A DNA stretch of 64,000 bases. It comes from Anoxynatronum buryatiense (GTDB taxonomy: Bacteria > Bacillota > Clostridia > Peptostreptococcales > Tindalliaceae). The DNA is taken from assembly GCF_900182905.1 (NCBI RefSeq), contig NZ_FXUF01000016.1, forward strand, positions 1 to 64,000, in the 5' to 3' direction. Position numbers and translations under genes: made by a program. This document shows positions 28,007 through 36,180 of this stretch, piece by piece (position 1 is the stretch's first letter; each line of letters opens with the position of its first letter). The notes below the pieces were generated by a model that was given only the letters and a program-made list of their open reading frames with translations, was not told the origin of the DNA and searched no databases.

Positions 28007-30331
28007 TTATGGAACAATTACTTCTTCCAACGAACGTTTAGGCACATGGTGTACCTGATTATCATCCCGGTAGTACTTGATGTCACCATCTGGCTTCAAT
28101 GGTTCCAATATCACTTTTTCCACAGGCTTTCCGAGAGCAATGACCAGCAGAATCTCAAACCGCGGGTCCAGATTCAGTGCTTCCCTCAGGCCGTCACGAT
28201 CAATGGAGCCGAACATACAACCGCCAAAGCCTTCTTCAACGGCAGCCAGGAGAATTGACTGACTGGCCAGTCCATGATCCCACCAGTAGTTTTTGCTGAC
28301 AAGAGTGTCGCCCAGTACCACAATGTACGCTGTGGGTCTTTCGCCAGAAACGGGTCCTTCCCAGTCTTTCAGGTATCCTGCCCAGCGCAGGTGCGGAAAA
28401 ATGCGCTCATTTTTTTCCGACTGCCATGAGAGATGGTATTTCAAGGGTTGTAAGTTTGCGCCGCTGCTGGTGATCCGGGCAAGATCCACCCACTCCCGCA
28501 GTTGTTCTTCTGATATCTCCCTGGTTTCATCAAACCGCCGGTAGGTCCTGTTTTTTTCCACCAGTTCTCTGATCATGTTGATTCCTCCCTGCTTTATAAT
28601 ATGTTGAAAGGCTTTATCCAGATCCGGCACTGCGTAACGCTTGCGCAACTGCTGCCGGGTACTTTGACTGCTATTGACTTTCTTTTTGTACATCTCCAGC
28701 TCTGCTTTTCGAATCAGCGCTTCCAGCGAAGGCGATGCACTGTCTTTTGTCGCACTTCCCCAGGAAAGACTGGGTTTCACCGGCAGATCCTCATAGAGGC
28801 TGCACAGTCTGGTAATCCGCTCGCCAATTTTTCGGCCGCCTTCTTCCCCTGTGCCGGGCAGCAGAATGGCAAATTCATCACCACCCCATCGGGCGATAAC
28901 ATCGTCTGCCCTGCAGGCACTGGTCAGAATTTCTGCAATGCGCGTCAGCAATCGATCACCCACATGATGCCCATGAAAATCATTGGCCATTTTCAACCCG
29001 TCAACATCGCCGATGATAATGGTGAGGGGCCAGTTGCGGGGTGTGTCCATTCGATACATTTCTTCTTCAAAGAATGCGCGGTTGTACAACCCCGTCAGTT
29101 TATCATGATAACTGAGAAAACGTATTTTTTCCTCAGCCAGCTTCCGTTCAGTAATGTCGTTAATTGTCCCTGTCATCCGCAAAGGGGTGCCATTTTGATC
29201 CCGCTGCATCACTTTTCCCTTGGATAATACCCATTTCCAGCGACCATCCTGACAATGCATCCGGTATTCCATGGCAACCACCGGTATTTCGCCTGCAACA
29301 TGCTGTTCATGATCTGAAATCAGTTTTTCCCAGTCTTCCGGATGTACCAACCGCTGAAAGGTGGCGTAGCTGCCTTCCAAATCACCGGGCTGGTAGCCGA
29401 GGATGCGCAGATACTGAGATGAGTAGAATACTTCACCACTTTCCATATTCCAGTCCCAGACACCTTGATCGCTGCCTTCCAGGGCAAACTGCCACCGTTC
29501 TTCGCTTAAGGCCAGCGCCTCCTGCACCTGTTTTTCTCTTGTGATATCAGTGTAAATGCCATACCCCCCGGTTATTTCACCTTCCACCTTCACCACCAGT
29601 CCCCTGATATCAACGGTTAATGGAAAGCCATCACGGTGGTAACGCACTGCCTGAGTGTTCACCAGCTCGCCGCTCATAAGGCGGCTTGTCAGTTCTTCTG
29701 CTTCCTGATGGTTATGGGAGCGGGTGATGAGATCATCCACACATTTCCCCCGAACATCCTCAGGGGAATAACCAAAAATTTCCTGGAATCGCTGGTTAAT
29801 ATTGACTATACGGTGGTCCCGGTCAAAGAATACGATCCCGTCGGATGAGTTGGTGAAAAGCGCTTCCAGATTTTTATTCTGCTCTTTCAACTGCTGTTCA
29901 ATGCGTTTCTGGTCAGTGATATCCCGGGTGGAACCGAGTATCTGCCTTACTTCTCCTGTTTCATCCATCACCGGCGAAAGTTGTACCAGTGCTGAACGCA
30001 GCTGCCCGGCCAGCATCAGGGTTTCTTCATATTGAATGGGCTGACAGGCGTCAACGCAATTGATTAAGTTTTTGATGATATGTCTGCCTGTTTTTTCGCC
30101 GTGTACCTCTCCGGGAGTTTTTCCCAGCAGTTCTTCCAGTGAAAGTCCCGTTACCTCCAGGTAGCGACGATTTGCCGCCTGGTAGAAGAAATCTCCGCCT
30201 GGCGTCACTGCAAGCAATACGACTGCGTCATGAGTGCCTTCGAGAAAAACATTCGGTTGAATAACTGCCGTACCGATACTTGTGGAGGTTGAGATATTGT
30301 CGTTCAGTTTGTCTTGTTCCATGACACTCAT
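28007..30331 (-). CDS. PAS-PAS-PAS-GGDEF diguanylate cyclase fused to a C-terminal nitroreductase domain
   Basis: 774-residue soluble protein. Three PAS domains (roughly residues 30-150, 155-275, 280-400, each ending in a DIT motif) precede a GGDEF domain (about 405-560) with an intact GGDEF at 483-487 and an I-site RxxD (RADD) exactly five residues before it, so it should make c-di-GMP and be product-inhibited. Residues 586-774 form a complete nitroreductase-like FMN domain (KNRTYRRFDE, SGANLQPLKYHLSW, EGFGGCMFGSIDRD, VIALGKPVEKV). The joint is odd: a ribosome binding site and ATG sit inside the gene (see the separate entry). I know no standard family with this order. Start 30331 follows AGGGGG. 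Confidence 0.9.
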   Translation of the reverse strand: MSVMEQDKLNDNISTSTSIGTAVIQPNVFLEGTHDAVVLLAVTPGGDFFYQAANRRYLEVTGLSLEELLGKTPGEVHGEKTGRHIIKNLINCVDACQPIQYEETLMLAGQLRSALVQLSPVMDETGEVRQILGSTRDITDQKRIEQQLKEQNKNLEALFTNSSDGIVFFDRDHRIVNINQRFQEIFGYSPEDVRGKCVDDLITRSHNHQEAEELTSRLMSGELVNTQAVRYHRDGFPLTVDIRGLVVKVEGEITGGYGIYTDITREKQVQEALALSEERWQFALEGSDQGVWDWNMESGEVFYSSQYLRILGYQPGDLEGSYATFQRLVHPEDWEKLISDHEQHVAGEIPVVAMEYRMHCQDGRWKWVLSKGKVMQRDQNGTPLRMTGTINDITERKLAEEKIRFLSYHDKLTGLYNRAFFEEEMYRMDTPRNWPLTIIIGDVDGLKMANDFHGHHVGDRLLTRIAEILTSACRADDVIARWGGDEFAILLPGTGEEGGRKIGERITRLCSLYEDLPVKPSLSWGSATKDSASPSLEALIRKAELEMYKKKVNSSQSTRQQLRKRYAVPDLDKAFQHIIKQGGINMIRELVEKNRTYRRFDETREISEEQLREWVDLARITSSGANLQPLKYHLSWQSEKNERIFPHLRWAGYLKDWEGPVSGERPTAYIVVLGDTLVSKNYWWDHGLASQSILLAAVEEGFGGCMFGSIDRDGLREALNLDPRFEILLVIALGKPVEKVILEPLKPDGDIKYYRDDNQVHHVPKRSLEEVIVP
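28574..28590 (-). promoter_or_regulatory. Internal ribosome binding site and start codon for the nitroreductase domain
   Basis: On the minus strand AGGGAGGA (within 28581-28590) precedes an ATG at 28576-28574 with 6 nt spacing. Translation from here gives a 189-residue protein that is a normal-length nitroreductase beginning MIRELVEKNRTYRR. The site is in frame with the upstream GGDEF protein and no stop codon separates them. The sequence TATTAT just upstream could also serve as a -10. The domain may therefore be made both as fusion and as a free enzyme. Confidence 0.6.
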
Positions 30332-30654
30332 CGTCCCCCTTCGTCAACTTCCGGCATTTATTATCCATTATACCGCAAAACCAAAAATCATTCACTGTTT
30401 TTTCTGAATCCACGCCATTTTCCTGCTTTTATGTATTTTGCTGTGAGACTGTAATTGTATGTACAAGCTTCCGTCGGTTTTGATGAAGGATGGCCTCTCA
30501 CATGCAAATAGCTTCTTATGGTCAATTGTTTTCACTTTCTTTTTCCGACAGGCAGGAACTGAGGTGCTCAGTGTCGAATACTCTTCTGTGTGAACAGTGT
30601 GAACGAATCGCAAACCAAGCCACTTAACGCATTGAAATCAGGGAGGTATGAACC
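30332..30654. other. Divergent intergenic region
   Basis: 323 bp without a supported gene between the GGDEF fusion (minus) and the alcohol dehydrogenase (plus). On the minus strand a TATAAT is present (30367-30372), a plausible -10 for the GGDEF operon, with no good -35. Upstream of the dehydrogenase the site AGGGAGG precedes ATG 30655. Confidence 0.5.
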
Positions 30655-31830
30655 ATGTTAACAACGACAAAGCCTTTTACCTTTACGTTGCCCACTGACA
30701 TTCATTTTGGTCCCGGTGTCGTGAAAGAACTGCCTGGACTTCTCAAATCCGAAGGCATCCGCCAGGTGTTGGTGGTCACCGACCCTGGCATCATCAAAGC
30801 CAGCCTTCTGGACGTGCTGGATCTGCTGCTGACGGAAGCCGCTGTCAACTATGCCGTTTATGAGCAGGTGTCTCCCAATCCCCGGGATACAGAGGTGGAG
30901 ACCGCTGCCCGGATGGGTCGGGAAACCGGTGCCCAGGCAGTGATTGCCCTTGGCGGCGGCAGTCCCATTGATTGTGCCAAGGCAGTCAATGTTCTTTTAA
31001 GCCTCGGCGAAGAGCGAATCAAGCCCTTTGAAGGGAAAGGAAAAGTTCCCCGCCCCCTGTTGCCCCTCTACACCATCCCCACAACATCAGGCACCGGCAG
31101 TGAAGTTACCTTTTCTTCAGTGATCAATGACACTTTGAATCAGTATAAAATGACTGTCAAGAGTCCCTATATGGCACCCCGGGCAGCCCTGGTGGACCCC
31201 GAGATGACTCTGGATCTTCCGGGCCCTGTCACAGCCGCCACCGGCATGGATGCTCTCACCCATGCCATCGAAGCCTATACGGTGAATGTGGCTAATCCCA
31301 TCAGTGATGCCCTGGCCCTTCAAGCCACTGAACTGATCAGCGCTTCACTGGTGAAAGCATATCAACAGGGAGATCATTTGGAGGCCCGCAGCGCCATGAT
31401 GTTGGGCAGTCTGTTGGCCGGTTTGGCCTTCAGCCACTCAGATGTGGGTGCCGTCCATTGCATGGCCGAGTCTCTCGGAGGACGGCTGGACCTGCCCCAC
31501 GGTCTCTGTAATGCCATTCTCCTGCCTTATGTAATGGCCTTCAACCAGCCTGCCTGCACAGCGCGTTATGCCCGGCTGGCACAGGCCATGGGCTGCCGCT
31601 TCAGCTCTGATGAAGCCGGAGCCGCCGCAGCTATCTCACGGGTGAAGGAATTGTCACAATTGGTGGAGCTCCCGCCCTTCAGCCATTTGCGGATCAGCCC
31701 TGATGACTTTGAAGAAATGGCCGCCCTGTCTGCCAACAATATCTCCACCGAAAGCAACCCCCGCCCCATGACCAAAGAAGACTATCTGGCAGTTTTTCAA
31801 CATGCTTATGCCGGCAACGGAACCGATTGA
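30655..31830 (+). CDS. Iron-containing alcohol dehydrogenase
   Basis: Group III metal-dependent alcohol dehydrogenase, 391 aa. The NAD(P)-binding GGGSPIDCAKAV, the TSGTGSEVT segment, and the metal-ligand regions (GMDALTHAIEAYT; DVGAVHCMAESLGGRLDLPHGLCNAILLP) are intact, including the His residues expected to hold Fe2+. It is 65 bp upstream of an aldehyde:ferredoxin oxidoreductase, so it probably interconverts an alcohol and the aldehyde handled by the AOR. Exact alcohol is unknown. Strong ribosome binding site GGGAGG. Confidence 0.93.
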   Translation: MLTTTKPFTFTLPTDIHFGPGVVKELPGLLKSEGIRQVLVVTDPGIIKASLLDVLDLLLTEAAVNYAVYEQVSPNPRDTEVETAARMGRETGAQAVIALGGGSPIDCAKAVNVLLSLGEERIKPFEGKGKVPRPLLPLYTIPTTSGTGSEVTFSSVINDTLNQYKMTVKSPYMAPRAALVDPEMTLDLPGPVTAATGMDALTHAIEAYTVNVANPISDALALQATELISASLVKAYQQGDHLEARSAMMLGSLLAGLAFSHSDVGAVHCMAESLGGRLDLPHGLCNAILLPYVMAFNQPACTARYARLAQAMGCRFSSDEAGAAAAISRVKELSQLVELPPFSHLRISPDDFEEMAALSANNISTESNPRPMTKEDYLAVFQHAYAGNGTD

Positions 31831-31895
31831 TACAACCAGTGCAGCAACCCCGCCGCGGTTAGAGAGGCATCAACACAGGTTAGGAGGAGGATCCC

Positions 31896-33779
31896 ATGAT
31901 GTATGGAAGCAATGGGTGTTTTTTGCGGGTGAATCTCACCACAGGAAGCATCACCCGAGAAGCGGTAAGCCCTGCATTTTACAGAAAGTATTATGGCGGC
32001 CGGGGCATGATTTCTGCCCTGCTGCTGAAAGAACTGGCACCCGGCATCGATGCCCTGGGGCCGGACAATAAGGTTATTTTTGCCACCGGCATTCTCACCG
32101 GGAATCCCATTCCCGGCAGCGGCCGCCACAGCGTGGGTGCTAAATCACCGGTTACCGGTGGTTATGGCGACGGTGAGGCGGGCGGATTCTGGGGAGCCGA
32201 ACTGAAGCGAGCCGGTTATGATGCCCTGATCGTGGAAGGCCGGGCAGCGCACCCCGTTTACCTGGCCATCCATAACGACACCGTCACCATCAAGGATGCC
32301 CGTCATCTCTGGGGCCAATCCACCGCAGATGTACAGGAACTGCTGACCCAGGCAGAAGGAAAAGTACGTATTGCTCAAATTGGCCAAGCCGGCGAGAATC
32401 TGGTGAAGTACGCCTGTGTGGTCCATGATCTGGAACACTTTGTGGGACGCTGTGGCATCGGTGCCGTGATGGGCTCCAAGAACCTGCGGGCAGTGACCGT
32501 TTCAGGCTCCAGCACACCCCCAGTTCATGACCCGGATACCATGAAGTCTCTCACCCGCTTTATGGCACAGCACTATCAGACGCTGGCCTCCAACATCTAC
32601 GAAAACGGTACCCTGATGGTACTGCCGCCCCTGAATGCCGCCGGAGGATTACCCACCAGAAACTTCACCCAGGGCCAGTTTGAGGAAGCCGAAAAGTTTT
32701 TTCCTCAGACAGTTCGGGATGCTTATATGACAGAACGATCCGGTTGTTATGCCTGCCCTGTACGCTGTGGCATCAAAGTGCGTGGCGGCGGCCCTTATGA
32801 AGTGGATGCCCGCTACAAAGGTCCTGAATACGAGACAGTTGCCGCTTTCGGTTCAAATCTGGGCATCAGTGATTTTGAAGTGATTCAGAAAGCCAACGAG
32901 CTTTGTAACGCCTACGGTCTGGACAGCATTGCCACAGGCATGTGCATCAGCTTTGCCACCGAAGCCTTTGAAAAAGGACTCATCAGCACAGTGGAAACCC
33001 ATGGTCGACAACTGGCTTTTGGAGATGCCATTTGCCTGGATGTGATCCATGACATTGCCCTGCGCCAGGGTGTGGGAGAAGTACTGGCTGAAGGCACCCG
33101 AAGTGCTGCTGCGCAATGGGGCGAGGCTACCCTGCCTCTGGCTGTTCAGATCAAGGGGCAGGAAATGCCCCTGCACGAAGCCAGGCTGAAGCAGGGACTC
33201 GGCCTGGGCTATGCCCTGTCTCCCACAGGCGCCGACCATACCCACAACCTCCACGACACGCTGTATGTGAAAGAGACGCCCGCTTTCGACGAACTTCGGG
33301 CCCTGGGGTATACTGCAACCCCCTTGCCCGCATCCACTCTCAACGCTAAAAAAGCCCGCCTGTTCCACTATGCATCTTTTTCCCGTTATTTAGCAGATTG
33401 TCTGGTTACCTGCTTTTTCATTCCCTGGACAACAAACCAGCTTCAACAACTGATTCAGGCAGTGACTGGCTGGAACACCACCACCGCAGAAATGATGGCG
33501 GTTTCTGAACGAAGTATTGTGAATGCCCGCCTTTTCAACCTTCGAGAAGGCTTTAGCGCCAAAGATGATGCGTTATGCCCCCGATTTTTGGAACCTTTTG
33601 AAGAAGGCCCGCTGAAAGGTGTGGCGATTCTTCAGGAAGATTTTCTGGAAGCCCGCAGTGCCTATTATCAGCTGATGGGCTGGGATGAGGCAGGCGTTCC
33701 CACCCCGGGGTCACTGGCAAAGCTGGGTCTTCTGGAAGAAGAAGCCTGCGATTACCAGCATAACGAGGCAGATGCCTGA
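31896..33779 (+). CDS. Aldehyde:ferredoxin oxidoreductase (tungsten/molybdenum bis-pterin enzyme)
   Basis: AOR-family enzyme oxidising aldehydes to carboxylic acids with ferredoxin, or the reverse acid reduction. The N-terminal domain shows GGRGMISALLL, TGILTGNPIPGSGRHSVGAKSPVTGGYGDGEAGG and GPAGE-like IGQAGENLVKYA; the 4Fe-4S cluster uses CYACPVRC plus a distal Cys near the C-terminus; pterin contacts include a GADHTHNL segment. At 627 aa it is of normal size. Ribosome binding site AGGAGGAGG. It overlaps the following MoaD-like gene by one base (TGATG), implying co-translation. Works with the upstream alcohol dehydrogenase. Confidence 0.94.
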   Translation: MMYGSNGCFLRVNLTTGSITREAVSPAFYRKYYGGRGMISALLLKELAPGIDALGPDNKVIFATGILTGNPIPGSGRHSVGAKSPVTGGYGDGEAGGFWGAELKRAGYDALIVEGRAAHPVYLAIHNDTVTIKDARHLWGQSTADVQELLTQAEGKVRIAQIGQAGENLVKYACVVHDLEHFVGRCGIGAVMGSKNLRAVTVSGSSTPPVHDPDTMKSLTRFMAQHYQTLASNIYENGTLMVLPPLNAAGGLPTRNFTQGQFEEAEKFFPQTVRDAYMTERSGCYACPVRCGIKVRGGGPYEVDARYKGPEYETVAAFGSNLGISDFEVIQKANELCNAYGLDSIATGMCISFATEAFEKGLISTVETHGRQLAFGDAICLDVIHDIALRQGVGEVLAEGTRSAAAQWGEATLPLAVQIKGQEMPLHEARLKQGLGLGYALSPTGADHTHNLHDTLYVKETPAFDELRALGYTATPLPASTLNAKKARLFHYASFSRYLADCLVTCFFIPWTTNQLQQLIQAVTGWNTTTAEMMAVSERSIVNARLFNLREGFSAKDDALCPRFLEPFEEGPLKGVAILQEDFLEARSAYYQLMGWDEAGVPTPGSLAKLGLLEEEACDYQHNEADA

Positions 33780-34009
33780 TGAACATATTGCTTTCTGTTT
33801 TTTTACCTCTCCCAGATGAAAAACCCCTTCGCAATACCCCCCTGAATCTGCCCGACGGCACCACCGTCGGGCAGGTCATGGATCAGTTTGGCGTGTCAGA
33901 CCATCGCGTCTGGCTGTATGTGGTGAACCACAGGGAAATCCGAAAACGGGAGGATACGCTTGATGAAGGTGATCATCTGATGGTGTTTCCACCCATGGAG
34001 GGTGGTTGA
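33779..34009 (+). CDS. MoaD/ThiS-like sulfur carrier protein
   Basis: 76-residue beta-grasp protein ending in the diagnostic Gly-Gly (PPMEGG), which is adenylated and thiocarboxylated in sulfur carriers. Other features are LNLPDGTTVGQVMDQFGV and a hydrophobic strand VFPP just before GG. Its start codon overlaps the stop codon of the AOR gene. MoaD-like proteins beside AOR genes are thought to serve synthesis of the tungsten/molybdenum pyranopterin cofactor; that role is inferred from position. Confidence 0.88.
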   Translation: MNILLSVFLPLPDEKPLRNTPLNLPDGTTVGQVMDQFGVSDHRVWLYVVNHREIRKREDTLDEGDHLMVFPPMEGG

Positions 34010-34141
34010 AGGGTTGTTTTGAACCGACAGTTTAGCTGTATGGTTTATAGGGTAAGTACTCACCAAGAATACGGTTTCACAGCCGGCCGGTTTGCCGACA
34101 TGTGCGGCAGGCAGGAAGATTTTTGGTAAAGGAGGAGCCCT

Positions 34142-35299
34142 ATGAAACCATTCACCAAAGAAGAATTGCGGGAACTGATGGAAATGGGCGAGGAGCCCAG
34201 TGTATCGTTTTTCCTCCCCACAAATCCGGTAAGCACCGAATCGCAGCAAAACCGGATCAAACTGAAAAACCTCCTTCGTCAGGCAGAAGATCAGCTGAAA
34301 GAGAACGGGTATCGTCCGTCGGATATTGAAAAATTGTTACAGCCGGTGGATACCCTGCTGAATGAAAGCCTTTTCTGGAGTCATCAGCAGGAGGGACTGG
34401 CAGCCTTTGTCAATCGCAGGCTTTTCCGGTATTATCGCCTTCCCCATGCCTTTGAAGAGCTGGCGGAAGCCGGGCGTCAGTTTCATTTAAAACCCCTGCT
34501 GCCTTTGCTGACACAGGATTTTCAATTTTACCTTCTCACATTAAGCCAGAATCAAATCGGCCTGTTCCAGTGTTCCAGCACCCATATTTATCCCCTTGAT
34601 CTGGACGGGATTCCTGAAAGTCTGGATGAAGCCATGCGATATGATCAGGCGGAAAAACAGCTTCAGTTCAGCACCCGAACTCCTCAGTCCGGCGGCGGCG
34701 AAATGCGGGCTGCTGCTTTCCATGGGCAGGGAATCGGTATGGAGAATACAAAAAAAGACCTGTTGCAGTTTTTCCATAAGGTGGATGCCGGTATTCAGCA
34801 AAAAATGAACACCCCCGGTGCCCCCTTGATGTTGGCTGGTGTGGATTATCTTTTTCCCATTTATCGGGAAGCCAACACCTATCCCCATCTGATGGAGAAC
34901 GGCATCGCCGGCAATCCGGAAGAGCTGACGCCGCAACAGCTCCACCAACAAGCCCTTGAACTGGTGGCACCTCTGCTGAAAGAAGCCCAGTTGAAGGGGC
35001 TGGCCCAGTATGCTGAACTGGATGGCACAGGCCGCACCGCCCGTGAAACCGGTGATATCGTGGCCGCTGCACAACATGGCCGCGTTGAAACCCTTTTTGT
35101 GGCCAAAGGTGCCCAGCAGTGGGGAGCCTATTCACCTGAAACCCAAGAAGTTGTTTTGGTGGATGCGCCCAGCCCTGATCACGAAGATCTGCTAAACACG
35201 GCAGCCCTTCAGGCTTATCTCAACGGCGGCACCGTTTTTCTGCTGTCTCCGGATGAGATGCCTTCAGACAGCCATTTAGCGGCCATTTACCGCTACTGA
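34142..35299 (+). CDS. Bacterial archaeo-eukaryotic release-factor-like protein (baeRF family)
   Basis: 385-residue soluble protein similar in organisation to bacterial eRF1-like (baeRF family 3/7) proteins: an N-terminal region with VSFFLPTNPVS, a middle domain (FQFYLLTLSQNQIGLFQCSS, a typical RNase-H-like strand pair) and a C-terminal ribosomal-L7Ae-like segment (TGDIVAAAQHGRVETLFVAKG). These proteins are thought to act on stalled or hibernating ribosomes, but most have no proven role. Ribosome binding site AAAGGAGGAG. It appears monocistronic, ended by a strong terminator. The family number is from memory. Confidence 0.7.
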   Translation: MKPFTKEELRELMEMGEEPSVSFFLPTNPVSTESQQNRIKLKNLLRQAEDQLKENGYRPSDIEKLLQPVDTLLNESLFWSHQQEGLAAFVNRRLFRYYRLPHAFEELAEAGRQFHLKPLLPLLTQDFQFYLLTLSQNQIGLFQCSSTHIYPLDLDGIPESLDEAMRYDQAEKQLQFSTRTPQSGGGEMRAAAFHGQGIGMENTKKDLLQFFHKVDAGIQQKMNTPGAPLMLAGVDYLFPIYREANTYPHLMENGIAGNPEELTPQQLHQQALELVAPLLKEAQLKGLAQYAELDGTGRTARETGDIVAAAQHGRVETLFVAKGAQQWGAYSPETQEVVLVDAPSPDHEDLLNTAALQAYLNGGTVFLLSPDEMPSDSHLAAIYRY

Positions 35300-35354
35300 T
35301 ACCACTCCCGTCAATGCAACGGGAGTTCCTGTCATTGATGAACATCCTCATAAG

Positions 35355-35382
35355 AAGCGCCCGGGAAATTTCCCGGGCGCTT
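35355..35382. terminator. Bidirectional terminator
   Basis: AAGCGCCCGGGAAA/TTTCCCGGGCGCTT is a perfect 14-bp dyad, between the baeRF gene (plus) and the Cache gene (minus). Confidence 0.88.
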
Positions 35383-35404
35383 CAAGTTATTTTGCTTACC
35401 TCCG

Positions 35405-36064
35405 CTATTTGCGTTTCATCAATAGCTTATAAAGAACAAATCCTGCCAGTAACAGCTGAAGCACCGTAATGACAAATATCACATTGATGTTCCTCTGGGA
35501 CTGAGCGGCCTTCTCCACATCGTCAATGTAAAGACCTGTTCCAATAATCCACTCCCATGGCTCAAAATACTTAATATAAGAAATTTTCGATTCCATTCTG
35601 TCAGCTTCATCATAGTACTGCCACTGATAACGGGTAAAGCCTTCCTGTCTGCTCTCTGCAATGGTAACAAAATTTTCAAAAAGATCCAGAAACTCACCGG
35701 TTGCTTCACCCTCCAGATCCACTCTTTCAAGATCCGGGCGAAAAGGATGCACCACCAACGTGGGTGTTTTGTCATTGATCCAGTAATAGTCTTTTCCCTC
35801 CGGACCAAACCGCAGGTCGCGAATCAGCGAGGTAGCCTGCCCCTGGGCCTGACTTCGGGTTAATTTACCGTCCATTTCCATAGAATGAAAATGAGAAAGA
35901 ATGGAAATTCCCAAATTGGTCAGATCTTCAATCTGGCTTTCTTTTTCACTGATCATGCTGCGTTTAAGCAATGGGGCTGAGTAAAAAGTGTTAAACAGAA
36001 TAAACAGTATCAACGGTATCACTATTGGGTATAGCCAGGTGGTGAGCTTCAATCGTTCTGTCAT
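35405..36064 (-). CDS. Orphan single-Cache (sCache_2-like) membrane sensor without output domain
   Basis: 219-residue protein: TM1 at about residues 10-30, an extracytoplasmic Cache domain, and TM2 at about 192-212, ending in KLLMKRK. The domain carries sCache_2 hallmarks: GKDYYWINDKTPTLVVHPF and the terminal SYIKYFEPWEWIIGTGLYIDDV. Chemoreceptors and kinases normally continue into HAMP and output domains; here the protein stops just after TM2. It may act as a decoy, a co-receptor or a subunit. Start chosen at 36064, with GGGAGG 7 nt away (36070 is too close). It lies 117 bp after rsgI and could belong to the sigI operon. Confidence 0.82.
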   Translation of the reverse strand: MTERLKLTTWLYPIVIPLILFILFNTFYSAPLLKRSMISEKESQIEDLTNLGISILSHFHSMEMDGKLTRSQAQGQATSLIRDLRFGPEGKDYYWINDKTPTLVVHPFRPDLERVDLEGEATGEFLDLFENFVTIAESRQEGFTRYQWQYYDEADRMESKISYIKYFEPWEWIIGTGLYIDDVEKAAQSQRNINVIFVITVLQLLLAGFVLYKLLMKRK

Positions 36065-36180
36065 CGCCATTCCTCCCGTGGGTCAGGCAAAACCTGTGAC
36101 CGGTTTTCGTTATCAATACCCGACACCATGGGATTTAATCGACTTCTTTTCAGTTGTCACTTAACATTTTTCGCCACTTA

